From Erysipelotrichaceae bacterium (GTDB taxonomy: Bacteria; Bacillota_I; Bacilli_A; Erysipelotrichales; Erysipelotrichaceae), in NCBI GenBank assembly GCA_031272515.1, contig JAISTR010000036.1, positions 30,553-94,552 on the forward strand: a stretch of DNA of 64,000 nucleotides, written 5' to 3'. The notes under the pieces were generated by a model that did not search any database, was not told the DNA's origin, and was given only the letters and a program-made list of their open reading frames with translations. This document shows, in pieces, positions 24,032-32,626 of the stretch. The position numbers and the translations under genes were made by a program. Numbering within the stretch: the first letter of the stretch is position 1; each line of letters starts with the position of its first letter.

Positions 24032-25132
24032 ATGCGCGTGTGCATCGCAACCGGGGGCACCGGAGGTCATATCTACCCGGCCATCGCACTTGCACAAAAA
24101 CTGAAAGAAGACGATCCAGACAACCGGATTCTATTTTTGGGAACAAAGAATCATATGGAGTCTGTGCTGGTACCACAGGCTGGTTTTGACTTTCTGGCAA
24201 CCCGCGGCCGCGGTTTACGCGGCAACCCGATACAAAAAGCAATGGCGGTGTTTGGCTGGTGGACAGCCAGCCGCCAATTAAAAAAACAGCTGAAAGAGTT
24301 TAAACCGCAGGTGCTGATTGGCTTTGGCGGCTATGCCAGCGTGCCGGCAGTGCTGGCGCTGAAGGGACAGTGTCCGGTTTTTCTGCATGAACAAAACGCT
24401 TTCCCGGGCAAAGCCAACCGTTTTCTGGCCCGCTATGCCCAAAAGGTCATCACCTGCTATCCGGAAGCAGAACAATACTTCCCCAAAGACAAGGTTGTAC
24501 TATTAGGCAATCCCCGGGCGAGCATCGCCGCCGCTTTACAAAAGAAGGATGATGCTTTACAAAAGAAGGAGGATGCCTTCTTTAAGCAATACCAGCTCAA
24601 CCCCAAAGAGAAGCTCTTATTCGCTTTTATGGGCTCGCAGGGCTCAGAGAGCGTCAATGAGATGCTGGTGGAGGTCTTTTCAAAACCGCTGGGGGCACAG
24701 GTTCTCTACGCCACCGGCAAGGCCCACTATGATCTGATCAAAAGCAAATTGCCAGATTCCAAATCACGCAAAGTCGTTGACTATGTCGATGGCATCAAGG
24801 CCATGGCCAATGCCGATTTGATATTGGCCAGGGGCGGAGCGACCAGCGCCGCTGAAATCGCGGCTTTGGGCAAAGCCAGTGTGATTATCCCCAGCCCCTA
24901 TGTGCCCGATGATGCCCAGGTGAAAAACACCCGGTACTTGAGTGAGGCCGGGGCTGCTGTAATGCTTGAGGAGAAAAAGCTCAGTGTCCAAAGCCTCTGG
25001 CAAACCCTTTCCGATTTAATCCAGGATGACATAAAAAGAAGTACAATGGCAGCCAAAGCCAAGGCTTTGGGCAAACCCCAGGCCTGTTCTGATATAATCA
25101 GTCTGTTGAAAGCGAGCATCAGCCATGGATAG
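24032..25132 (+). CDS. murG: UDP-N-acetylglucosamine--MurNAc-pentapeptide transferase
   Basis: Membrane-associated GT-B glycosyltransferase converting lipid I to lipid II. At 366 residues it has the N-terminal GGTGGHIYPA loop, GFGGYASVPAVLA near 90, HEQNAFPGKANR near 118, and the C-terminal UDP-GlcNAc site LARGGATSAAEIAALGKASVIIPSP in part near 270. A 21-base tandem duplication at 24533-24574 adds a second copy of ALQKKDD/ALQKKED in the interdomain linker. The gene overlaps murB by eight bases and heads a murG-murB-ftsQ unit. Confidence 0.96.
   Translation: MRVCIATGGTGGHIYPAIALAQKLKEDDPDNRILFLGTKNHMESVLVPQAGFDFLATRGRGLRGNPIQKAMAVFGWWTASRQLKKQLKEFKPQVLIGFGGYASVPAVLALKGQCPVFLHEQNAFPGKANRFLARYAQKVITCYPEAEQYFPKDKVVLLGNPRASIAAALQKKDDALQKKEDAFFKQYQLNPKEKLLFAFMGSQGSESVNEMLVEVFSKPLGAQVLYATGKAHYDLIKSKLPDSKSRKVVDYVDGIKAMANADLILARGGATSAAEIAALGKASVIIPSPYVPDDAQVKNTRYLSEAGAAVMLEEKKLSVQSLWQTLSDLIQDDIKRSTMAAKAKALGKPQACSDIISLLKASISHG
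24533..24574 (+). repeat. Tandem 21-base duplication inside murG
   Basis: Two copies of a 21-base unit (24533-24553, 24554-24574) differing at one base encode ALQKKDD then ALQKKED. In-frame, so the protein gains one 7-residue charged helix repeat. Confidence 0.9.
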
Positions 25133-26030
25133 AAAGATCTACACAAACCTCGAACAGTATGGGGATATGGTTTACGGCGGCTCCTTCGGGGACCTGACGA
25201 CTTTTCGGGTTGGCGGTACCTACGATGCCTTGATCTATCCCAAAAACCAGCTGGCGCTGGAAGAGCTTTTGCATCAGATCAGAAAACACTCGATTCCCTA
25301 TAAACTGATTGGCAAGGGCTCCAATCTGTTGTGCTCAGACCGTCACTATGAAGGCTTGGTAATCCGCCTTGATAAATATTTCCACTCGGTTTTCTTTGAT
25401 GAAGAGAGCGTGACGGCGCAAGCCGGAGCCTCCATCATCGCTTTGTCCTATGAAGCGGCAGGCAGGGGTTTAAGCGGCCTGGAATTTGCCTCCGGGATTC
25501 CCGGCACTGTCGGCGGCGCGGTATTTATGAATGCCGGTGCCTACAAGAGCTGTGTCAAGGATATCCTGCAGGAGGTCCTGGTCTATCATGACGGTTTTTG
25601 TGACTGGATGGCTGCCGAAGAGCTGCAGCTGGACTACCGTACTTCCATCTTCTCGCTCAAACCGGACTGGCTGATTCTGGCAGCCCGCTTTGTTTTAAAA
25701 ACCAATGACCCGGAAACCATCAATGCGCTCATGCAGCATCGCCGCATGGCGCGCATTGCCAACCAACCACTGGAATACCCCAGTGCCGGCAGTGTCTTCC
25801 GCAATTTTCCCGACCAGCCTGCCTGGCAGCTGTTGGAAGGGGTGGGGCTGCGTTCCTATACCATCGGCGGCGCCCGCTTCTCGGAAAAGCACTGCAACTT
25901 CATCATCAACGGCGGCAAGGCCAAGGCCAGTGATATCGAGCGCTTGATGCAGGAGGCCAAAAGGCGGGTACGCGAAGCCTATGGCATCGAACTGATTGCC
26001 GAGATCGAAAGGTTTAACTGGGATGAGTGA
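25125..26030 (+). CDS. murB: UDP-N-acetylenolpyruvoylglucosamine reductase
   Basis: FAD enzyme reducing UDP-GlcNAc-enolpyruvate to UDP-MurNAc. The 301-residue length fits the short type II MurB of Gram-positives. Motifs are TTFRVGG near 25, GKGSNLLCSD near 65 (FAD site), GLEFASGIPGTVGGAVFMNAGAY in part near 112-135, PSAGSVFRN near 220 (catalytic Ser) and HCNFIINGGKAKASDI near 256. Start ATG 25125 lies inside the end of murG; the stop overlaps ftsQ, so three genes are translationally coupled. Confidence 0.96.
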   Translation: MDRKIYTNLEQYGDMVYGGSFGDLTTFRVGGTYDALIYPKNQLALEELLHQIRKHSIPYKLIGKGSNLLCSDRHYEGLVIRLDKYFHSVFFDEESVTAQAGASIIALSYEAAGRGLSGLEFASGIPGTVGGAVFMNAGAYKSCVKDILQEVLVYHDGFCDWMAAEELQLDYRTSIFSLKPDWLILAARFVLKTNDPETINALMQHRRMARIANQPLEYPSAGSVFRNFPDQPAWQLLEGVGLRSYTIGGARFSEKHCNFIINGGKAKASDIERLMQEAKRRVREAYGIELIAEIERFNWDE

Positions 26031-26826
26031 AAACCAAGCGGTCGAACGCTTCTTTCGCAAACCGCTGTCCCCCGAGCAAACGGCAGCCCGGCACAAGCGC
26101 CGGCGGCTGTTTCTGGTCTTTCTGTTTCTTTTATTGGTATTGACTTCCGGCTTTCTTTATCTGATTTCACCGCTGGCCAGGCTCAAGCTGGTGGTGGTGA
26201 ACGGCAACCAGCTGTTAAGCAGAGAGTACATACTGGATGTGATTGATTTAAAAGACAAGGAGATTTTCTTTTTGTTATCACAGTCCGGGATTGCCAAGAA
26301 ACTGGAGCAGGACCCCTTAATCGCGGATGCGATTGTCACCAAGAGCAGCGACAACACCCTGGTGGTCACCATCGTCGAGCAGGACATCATCGGCTACCGC
26401 AACTATGAGGAATTCTCCTTTCTGTTGGCCAATGGCGAGGTCATACCCTTTGAAGAAAGGTTCGCATCGTTATTGCCCTATATTCCCTATATCTCCGGCT
26501 TTGTCGGAGAGGAGCTGGAAGGAAGGCTGATTCGGGCCTTCAGTGTGCTCGACCCGCAGATCCGCTTATTGATTGCCGAGGTGCACCAGGTACAGGTCTC
26601 CTATGATGACAAGCTGGCGGAGATTCTGATGCAGGATGGCAACCGCATCTATTCCAGCCTCAATTCCTTTGCCTCTTTGAACTACTACTTTGAAATTGTG
26701 AATGCCCTGCGGGTGGAAAACTCCTGCATCACCATCGATGAAATCACCGGGGACGCCTTCTCGCAGTCCTGTGACCTGCTGAACCAAGAGCAACAGGTGC
26801 AGGAAGAGGGTGAACCGCAAGAATGA
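26023..26826 (+). CDS. ftsQ: Cell division protein FtsQ/DivIB
   Basis: Bitopic divisome protein. A short basic cytoplasmic tail (KRRR before residue 35) precedes one membrane segment (LFLVFLFLLLVLTSGFLYLI, about 36-55), then a POTRA domain (RLKLVVVNGNQLLSREYILDVIDL) and an FtsQ beta domain. MSENQ at 26023 is chosen because it gives a standard N-terminus and overlaps murB by eight bases; the longer frame adds nothing conserved. The family is 250-330 residues, here 267. The usual next genes ftsA and ftsZ are missing from this locus. Confidence 0.9.
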   Translation: MSENQAVERFFRKPLSPEQTAARHKRRRLFLVFLFLLLVLTSGFLYLISPLARLKLVVVNGNQLLSREYILDVIDLKDKEIFFLLSQSGIAKKLEQDPLIADAIVTKSSDNTLVVTIVEQDIIGYRNYEEFSFLLANGEVIPFEERFASLLPYIPYISGFVGEELEGRLIRAFSVLDPQIRLLIAEVHQVQVSYDDKLAEILMQDGNRIYSSLNSFASLNYYFEIVNALRVENSCITIDEITGDAFSQSCDLLNQEQQVQEEGEPQE

Positions 26827-26852
26827 AAATTGCGCCAAAAGGGTAAAAGTAT

Positions 26853-26881
26853 TTGAAAAAGCCTTGCACTTTGCATATAAT
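26853..26881 (+). promoter_or_regulatory. Promoter of the yloU-fakA-recG-rnc-polC gene series
   Basis: TTGAAA (26853-26858), 17 bases, perfect TATAAT (26876-26881), 26 bases before ATG 26908 with AAGGAG between. Confidence 0.8.
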
Positions 26882-26907
26882 ACAGTCACGTAAGGAGAAA
26901 CAAGCCT

Positions 26908-27267
26908 ATGCCAATCGAAAGCAACACCAAATTAGGGAATATCCAAATCTCAAAAGAAGCAATCGCTGCCCTGACCGGCGGTATTGTTTCCGAATGCTAT
27001 GGCGTGGTCGGCATGGCTTCCCAGAAGTTTTTGAAGGACGGCCTGGCGGAATTGCTCAAGAAGGAAAACTATGGCCGCGGCATTGTTGTGAAGCAGGTTG
27101 CCGGCGGCATTCAGCTGGACTTATACATCGTGGTCAGCTATGGCGTGCGCATTTCGCAGGTGACCACCGAGATCCAATCCCGGGTGAAATATGAACTGGA
27201 GCGCTATCTGGACGAAAAGCTCACAGCGGTGAACGTGTTTGTTCAGGGCATCAGGGTGATGAGTTAA
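26908..27267 (+). CDS. yloU: Asp23/Gls24 family protein (YloU-like)
   Basis: A 119-residue small cytoplasmic protein of the Asp23/Gls24 envelope-stress family. It has GNIQISKEAIAALTGGIVSECYGVVGMAS near the N-terminus (in part) and a C-terminal QSRVKYELERYLDEKLTAVNVFVQGIRV block, both typical. It sits directly upstream of fakA, the yloU-yloV arrangement of Firmicutes, with the next start two bases after its stop. A second family member occurs at 51069, the YqhY position. Role likely linked to lipid or envelope homeostasis (inference). Confidence 0.92.
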   Translation: MPIESNTKLGNIQISKEAIAALTGGIVSECYGVVGMASQKFLKDGLAELLKKENYGRGIVVKQVAGGIQLDLYIVVSYGVRISQVTTEIQSRVKYELERYLDEKLTAVNVFVQGIRVMS

Positions 27268-27268
27268 T

Positions 27269-28900
27269 ATGAAAACCTTAAATGGCGTGACCTTTTTGAA
27301 GATGCTGGAAGGGGCGAAGAACCACCTGGCCAACGTGCACAGTCAGATCGATGCCCTCAACGTCTTCCCGGTTCCCGACGGGGATACCGGTACCAATATG
27401 AACCTGACCTTTCAAAGCGGCTATCAAAATGCCGCCGGGATCGGCAGTGAACAGCTGGGCGAGATCGCCCAGGCCTTTTCCAAAGGCCTTTTGATGGGAG
27501 CCCGGGGGAACTCCGGGGTCATCCTGTCGCAGATCTTCCGCGGCTTTGCGCAATCGGTGGCAGGGCAGGACCAGGTCGATGCCGGTCAGCTTTCCCAGGC
27601 CTTTCTGCAAGGCGGGATCGTCGCCTACCGTTCGGTCATGCGGCCGGTGGAGGGCACGATATTAACAGTCATCCGCGAGAGTGCGGAGATGGGCATCCAC
27701 TACATCAACACCCATCCGCAGGCGGATGTCTCCGACTACTTTACCAATCTGTGGACCGAAGCCCAGAAATCACTGGAATATACCCCGGAACTCTTACCAA
27801 TCTTAAAAGAGGTCGGGGTAGTGGACAGCGGCGGCAGCGGTCTGGTGGCCATCTTTGATGCCTTTTTGCGCACTTTAAACGGGGAGACCATCGAAGCCAA
27901 TGCGACATTAAGTCAGGTCGGCAATGTCCAAAGTCTGATAGAGAGCGATGAATTCGGCTATTGCACCGAGTTTATCATTAAGCTGGATGCGAAGTCGGTA
28001 AAGAAGTTCAAAGCCGAGAAGATGGTCCAGCAACTGGAGCGCATGGGCAATTCCCTGGTTGTGGTCCAGGATGAGGACTTGGTCAAGGTCCATGTCCACA
28101 CCCTGACTCCCGGCGATGCCCTCAACCTGGCGCAGCGCCATGGTGAATTTTTGAAAATCAAAATCGAAAACATGACCCAGCAGCACGAGCACCTGATACT
28201 GGAGGGCAGTGTACCGCAGCCGGTTGAGCAAGCAAAAAAAACCAAGCCGTATGGCATCATCAGCGTGGCAGCCGGGGAAGGCTTAGCCAGCTATTTCAAA
28301 CAGCTGCGGGTGGATGTTGTCATCTCTGGCGGCCAGACGATGAACCCTTCCACCGAGGACTTCGTCGCGGCAATCAAGAAACTGGATGCCAAGACCGTCT
28401 TTGTCCTTCCCAATAACAGCAACATTATCTTGGCGGCCAAGCAGGCCGCGGAGGTTTTAGAGGACCGCGACATCGTGGTTTTGGAGACCCGCACGATACC
28501 CCAGGGGATCGCCGCCTGCATCGCCTTCAACCCCCAATGGGACAAAGAGGAGAACCTTGAGGAAATCAACCGGGCGATCAGCCATGTCAAAAGCGGGCAG
28601 GTTACCTATGCCATTAAGGACACCTCCTTTGACGGCATTGCCATCAACAAGGGGGACTTCATGGGCATCCTGGAGAAGAACATCGTCTGTGCCCAGAAAT
28701 CGCGTTTGAGTGTGGTGAAGAAACTGATCAGTAAGGCCATGGATGAGGAGGCGGAAATCGTCACCCTGATCAGCGGCGAGGGCGTCAGTGACAGCCAGGC
28801 CCAGCAGGTGGTGGATTATATTCTTAAGAACTACCCCGTGGAAGTGGAACTGGTCAAGGGCGACCAGCCGGTATATTCGTTTCTGTTTGGCATTGAATAA
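27269..28900 (+). CDS. fakA: Fatty acid kinase catalytic subunit FakA (DAK/YloV family)
   Basis: FakA phosphorylates fatty acids held by FakB (DegV) proteins, feeding PlsX/PlsY lipid synthesis. The 543-residue protein has an N-terminal DhaL-type kinase domain with FPVPDGDTGTNMNLT near 33-45 (magnesium aspartates) and GARGNSGVILSQIFRGF near 75, a middle domain with the GVVDSGGSGLVAIF motif near 187, and a C-terminal DegV-like fold. plsY at 20.9-21.5 kb would act downstream. No fakB is in the window. Confidence 0.93.
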   Translation: MKTLNGVTFLKMLEGAKNHLANVHSQIDALNVFPVPDGDTGTNMNLTFQSGYQNAAGIGSEQLGEIAQAFSKGLLMGARGNSGVILSQIFRGFAQSVAGQDQVDAGQLSQAFLQGGIVAYRSVMRPVEGTILTVIRESAEMGIHYINTHPQADVSDYFTNLWTEAQKSLEYTPELLPILKEVGVVDSGGSGLVAIFDAFLRTLNGETIEANATLSQVGNVQSLIESDEFGYCTEFIIKLDAKSVKKFKAEKMVQQLERMGNSLVVVQDEDLVKVHVHTLTPGDALNLAQRHGEFLKIKIENMTQQHEHLILEGSVPQPVEQAKKTKPYGIISVAAGEGLASYFKQLRVDVVISGGQTMNPSTEDFVAAIKKLDAKTVFVLPNNSNIILAAKQAAEVLEDRDIVVLETRTIPQGIAACIAFNPQWDKEENLEEINRAISHVKSGQVTYAIKDTSFDGIAINKGDFMGILEKNIVCAQKSRLSVVKKLISKAMDEEAEIVTLISGEGVSDSQAQQVVDYILKNYPVEVELVKGDQPVYSFLFGIE

Positions 28901-28925
28901 AGGAGAGGCCGCCTGTTGGCGGCTT
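28901..28925 (+). promoter_or_regulatory. Hairpin between Shine-Dalgarno and recG start
   Basis: AGGAG (28901-28905) directly follows the fakA stop. A GCCGCC-TGTT-GGCGGC hairpin (28908-28923) then separates it from the recG ATG at 28937. Folding would bring the ribosome site to about 11 bases from ATG. The TTTTA after the stem could also make it a weak terminator. Confidence 0.6.
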
Positions 28926-28936
28926 TTATCTAAAAG

Positions 28937-30952
28937 ATGACGTTTCCCTTGAAATTGAGTAAAAAAGAAGAAGCGGCCTTGGCCAGTCTCGGCATCACGG
29001 ACTGTGAGTCGCTTTTGGGGCACTATCCCTTTCGCTATGAATACCTGGAAGATGTGCCGTTTTCAAAGTGGCAGCCAGGCGACAAGGTCATCTTCTGCGG
29101 GACGCTTTTGGGCAAGGTTAGTACCGCCCGCTTTGGCAAGCGTACCCGCAGCAGCTTTGTGGTGGAAGCATCAAACCAGCATCTGCAGGTGGCGATATTC
29201 AACCGTCCCTGGCTGGCAAGGCAAATCACACCGGGCATGCTCGTGACCATCATCGGCCGCTATGAGGGACACCAGAAAGTCACCGCCGCCAACTACAATA
29301 CCATGAACTACCAGGCGCAGCTGGGCTACACTGCCATCTATCATCTCAAAAGCGGCATCACCCCCAAGCGCTTTGGCCTTTTGATGGCGGAAGCCTTAAA
29401 CCAAATGAATGCGGACTCGCTTGTGCCGGATAACCTGATTCAAAAATACCAGCTGTTAAAGCGCCGTCAGGCTTTAAGGCAGATTCACTTCCCGCAAAGT
29501 GAAGAGGAGATTCAAACCGCCACCCGGACCCTGAAATACGAGGGCTTTCTACTGTTTGCGCTCTCACTATTACGCAAGCACGCCCAGTTTAGCGATGACA
29601 CAAAAAACCCCAAGGTCTTTGACGTAAAAAAGCTGGAGACTTTGATCAACACCCAGCCCTTCACCCTGACCAGCGGGCAAAAGCGCTCACTGGAAGAGAT
29701 CCTGAATGATCTTCAAAGCCCCCGCAGCATGTTTCGGCTGCTTCAGGGCGATGTCGGCAGCGGCAAGACCCTGGTGGCCGCAATCGCCGCCTATGCGACC
29801 TGTTTGAGCGGCCAGCAGAGTGCCTTTATGGTCCCCACGGAAATCCTTGCCTATCAGCAGTTTGACTACTTCAAGGAGCTGTTGGAGCCCTATGGGGTGC
29901 GCATGGTCCTACTGGTGGCCTCGCTTTCAGCCAAGGAAAAAAAGGCTATTCGGCAGGAGCTTGCCAACGGGTTAGTGGATATCGTCATCGGTACCCATGC
30001 CTTAATTCAGGAAGCCGTGAACTTCTTTGATTTGGGCCTGGTTGTGACCGATGAGCAGCACCGCTTCGGGGTCTTGCAAAGAACCCGGCTATTGGAGAAG
30101 GGGAAATCCCCGGATTATCTGCTTATGAGCGCCACCCCGATTCCCCGCACCCTGGCGACGATCTTCTTCGGGGATCTGGCTGTCAGCACCATCGACACCC
30201 TTCCCGCGAAACGCAAACCGGTCAAAACCGTGCTGATTGAAAAAAACAGCCTGGGTCCGGTTTTATTGCAAATTTTAAAGCTGATGGAAAGCGGGGAGCG
30301 CCTGTATGTCGTCTGCGGGGCGATTGAACAGTCGGAAAGCGATGTCCGCAACGTCACCGACATCCACGAAGCTCTGGTCAATGAGATCAACGGGCGGCTC
30401 AAAAAGAACTACACAATTGCGCTTCTGCATGGTAAACTGGAGGCGTCAGAAAAAGAGCGCATCATCTCTGAGTTCGCGGCCGGAACCACCCAGATTCTGG
30501 TGAGCACCACCGTCATTGAAGTGGGCATCAACATTCCGGCTGCCAACCTGATGGCAATCTATGATGCCGACCGCTTCGGCTTATCGCAGCTCCACCAGCT
30601 GCGGGGACGCATCGGCCGGGGGGAAAAACAGGGCTATTGCTGGCTGTTAAGTGGCAGTGATGACCCGGCGGCACTGGCCCGCCTGCGCTTTTTGACACAG
30701 ACGACCGACGGCTTTGAAATCGCCCGCTACGACCTCGCCCAGCGCGGTCCCGGCGATGTTCTGGGCCACCGCCAAAGCGGTCTTCCCAACTTTGTGCTGG
30801 GAGATTTGAAGAAGGATTATGCGATTTTGCATACTGCCCAGAAGGATGCCGAAACCATCTGGCAAAACCGTCAAGAGCCGCAGTATGCGGGATTATTGGC
30901 GGAAGTAGAGAAACGCTTGGGAAAGGATGATGAGCACAGTGGACCTCTTTGA
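28937..30952 (+). CDS. recG: ATP-dependent DNA helicase RecG
   Basis: Superfamily 2 helicase that remodels stalled replication forks. The 671-residue length is typical. The N-terminal wedge/OB domain covers about 1-200. Walker A is GDVGSGKT near 272, DEQH replaces the DExH box, SATPIPRTLA is motif III and QLRGRIGRG is motif VI. GPGDVLGHRQSG near 607 is the RecG C-terminal TRG-type motif. ATG 28937 has only a weak local ribosome site; the true site seems to lie before a hairpin. The gene overlaps rnc by 26 bases. Confidence 0.95.
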   Translation: MTFPLKLSKKEEAALASLGITDCESLLGHYPFRYEYLEDVPFSKWQPGDKVIFCGTLLGKVSTARFGKRTRSSFVVEASNQHLQVAIFNRPWLARQITPGMLVTIIGRYEGHQKVTAANYNTMNYQAQLGYTAIYHLKSGITPKRFGLLMAEALNQMNADSLVPDNLIQKYQLLKRRQALRQIHFPQSEEEIQTATRTLKYEGFLLFALSLLRKHAQFSDDTKNPKVFDVKKLETLINTQPFTLTSGQKRSLEEILNDLQSPRSMFRLLQGDVGSGKTLVAAIAAYATCLSGQQSAFMVPTEILAYQQFDYFKELLEPYGVRMVLLVASLSAKEKKAIRQELANGLVDIVIGTHALIQEAVNFFDLGLVVTDEQHRFGVLQRTRLLEKGKSPDYLLMSATPIPRTLATIFFGDLAVSTIDTLPAKRKPVKTVLIEKNSLGPVLLQILKLMESGERLYVVCGAIEQSESDVRNVTDIHEALVNEINGRLKKNYTIALLHGKLEASEKERIISEFAAGTTQILVSTTVIEVGINIPAANLMAIYDADRFGLSQLHQLRGRIGRGEKQGYCWLLSGSDDPAALARLRFLTQTTDGFEIARYDLAQRGPGDVLGHRQSGLPNFVLGDLKKDYAILHTAQKDAETIWQNRQEPQYAGLLAEVEKRLGKDDEHSGPL

Positions 30953-31619
30953 ATGGATGAAACAGCGGGATCTGCCCGTACACAACCGCAAACTGATTGA
31001 ACGGGCCTTTATCCACTCTTCGTATGTCAACGAACACAAAAACACCCAGTTTGACAACGAACGGCTGGAATTCATGGGGGATGCGGTGCTGCAATTCTGG
31101 ATTTCCGTCAAGCTCTATCAACTGCAGCCGACCCTGGATGAAGGTCAGATGACGGTTTATAGGGCTTCGATGGTATGCGAGAAAGCCCTGGCCAAATATG
31201 GCAAGGAACTCGAGCTAAACCAGTTTCTCAAGCTGGGCATCGGCGAAGAGAAAAACGGCGGCCGCCAGCGCGATTCGATCGTGGCGGATATGATGGAAGC
31301 CTTTCTGGGGGCCCTGTATCTGGACTCCGGCCTAGGCTCCATCCAAAAGATTTTGGGTTCGGTCATTGACTTTCACAGCGAAGCGGAAATCAACCCCATT
31401 CAGGTGGATTACAAGACCCAGCTGCAGGAATTTGTGCAGGCAGACCGCAGACAAAGCGTCCGCTATGAAGTCCTGCATGTCAGCGGTCCCAGCAACCTGC
31501 CGGAATTTGAGGTCGCGGTGAAATTGGATGACATCACCCTGGGTGTCGGCAAAGGCAATTCCAAAAAGAAAGCGGAACAGGCTGCAGCCCAGCAGGCCTT
31601 TGAAAAACTGGTCAAATGA
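30927..31619 (+). CDS. rnc: Ribonuclease III
   Basis: Double-strand RNA endonuclease for rRNA and mRNA processing. 230 residues. The signature NERLEFMGDAVL near 43 carries the catalytic acids, ADMMEAFLGALYLD near 120 completes the site, and a C-terminal dsRNA-binding domain runs from DYKTQLQEFVQ to KKKAEQAAAQQAFEKL. The start is ATG 30927 or 30930, inside recG. The usual smc-ftsY partners are replaced by galM-galK-polC. Confidence 0.96.
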   Translation: MMSTVDLFEWMKQRDLPVHNRKLIERAFIHSSYVNEHKNTQFDNERLEFMGDAVLQFWISVKLYQLQPTLDEGQMTVYRASMVCEKALAKYGKELELNQFLKLGIGEEKNGGRQRDSIVADMMEAFLGALYLDSGLGSIQKILGSVIDFHSEAEINPIQVDYKTQLQEFVQADRRQSVRYEVLHVSGPSNLPEFEVAVKLDDITLGVGKGNSKKKAEQAAAQQAFEKLVK

Positions 31620-32626
31620 TCAAAGAATTCAGCGAGTCAACGACCCTGGGGAGCGTGCGGGGCTGGCAGTTGGAAAACCCTCTTTTGTCCGTGCGCATCC
31701 TCTCCTATGGCGCCATCATTCAATCGTTTGTCTATCGCCCTTTTGACCGGGACATTGTCCTGGGCTTTGATACAATTCAAGAATATATCGATGACAACCA
31801 CTGCTACCTGGGGGCTACCATCGGCCGGGTCGCAAACCGCATCAAAGGCGGCTGTTTTACCTTGGGTGAAACAGAATACCGGGTACCGGTCAATAACGGC
31901 CCCAACAGCCTGCATGGCGGTTTAAACGGCTTTGACAAAAAAATCTTTGCGGGAGAAATAAAGGGCGATCAGCTGATTCTGACCTATGTCAGTGCGAGTG
32001 GCGAAGAGGGTTATCCGGGAGAGCTGAGCCTGACTTTGACCTTTTCTTTGAAAGAGGACAGTCTGAGCCTGAATTATAAGGCCACCAGCAATCAGGACAC
32101 CCTGTTTGCGCCCACCCAGCACTCCTACTTCAATTTAAACGGAAGTGGGGATATTTTGGGGCACCGGCTTTACAGCCCGGCGCTGCAATTTGGCGCTGTG
32201 GATGAGTTTACCCTGCCAACCGGGGAGTTGCTGCCGGTTGCCGGGACGCCCTTTGACTTTACCCGCGAGCGAATGATAGGGAAGATGCTGGCACAAAGCC
32301 ATCCGCAATTAACAATTGCGAAGGGCTTTGACCATCATTTTTGCGTTCCACATGAAGGCAAACGCTTATTTGCGACCCTGTCCAATGAAGACTTGTATCT
32401 GAAGATCTACAGCAGTTTTCCCGGTTTTCAGCTCTACAGCGGCAATTATCTGGACCTGACTTTTGGCAAAGCCAGCTCCAGCTACAAAGAGCATAGCGGC
32501 ATCTGCCTGGAAACCCAGTACTTTCCCGATAACATCCACAATCAAATCCCCCCGCTTTCGATACTGAAGCAAAATGAGACTTTTGTAGAAGAGACGACCT
32601 GGCAGGTCCTAAGGAGAGAGGCATGA
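31616..32626 (+). CDS. galM: Aldose 1-epimerase (mutarotase)
   Basis: Interconverts anomers of galactose and glucose. At 336 residues it has NRIKGGCFTLG near 75, NNGPNSLHGGLNGFDKK in part near 90-105 (catalytic His region), APTQHSYFNLNG near 165 (second catalytic His) and a C-terminal ETQYFPDNIHN block with the catalytic glutamate neighbourhood (GICLETQ). It overlaps rnc and galK by four bases each (ATGA). With galK it forms the first half of the Leloir pathway. Confidence 0.94.
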   Translation: MIKEFSESTTLGSVRGWQLENPLLSVRILSYGAIIQSFVYRPFDRDIVLGFDTIQEYIDDNHCYLGATIGRVANRIKGGCFTLGETEYRVPVNNGPNSLHGGLNGFDKKIFAGEIKGDQLILTYVSASGEEGYPGELSLTLTFSLKEDSLSLNYKATSNQDTLFAPTQHSYFNLNGSGDILGHRLYSPALQFGAVDEFTLPTGELLPVAGTPFDFTRERMIGKMLAQSHPQLTIAKGFDHHFCVPHEGKRLFATLSNEDLYLKIYSSFPGFQLYSGNYLDLTFGKASSSYKEHSGICLETQYFPDNIHNQIPPLSILKQNETFVEETTWQVLRREA

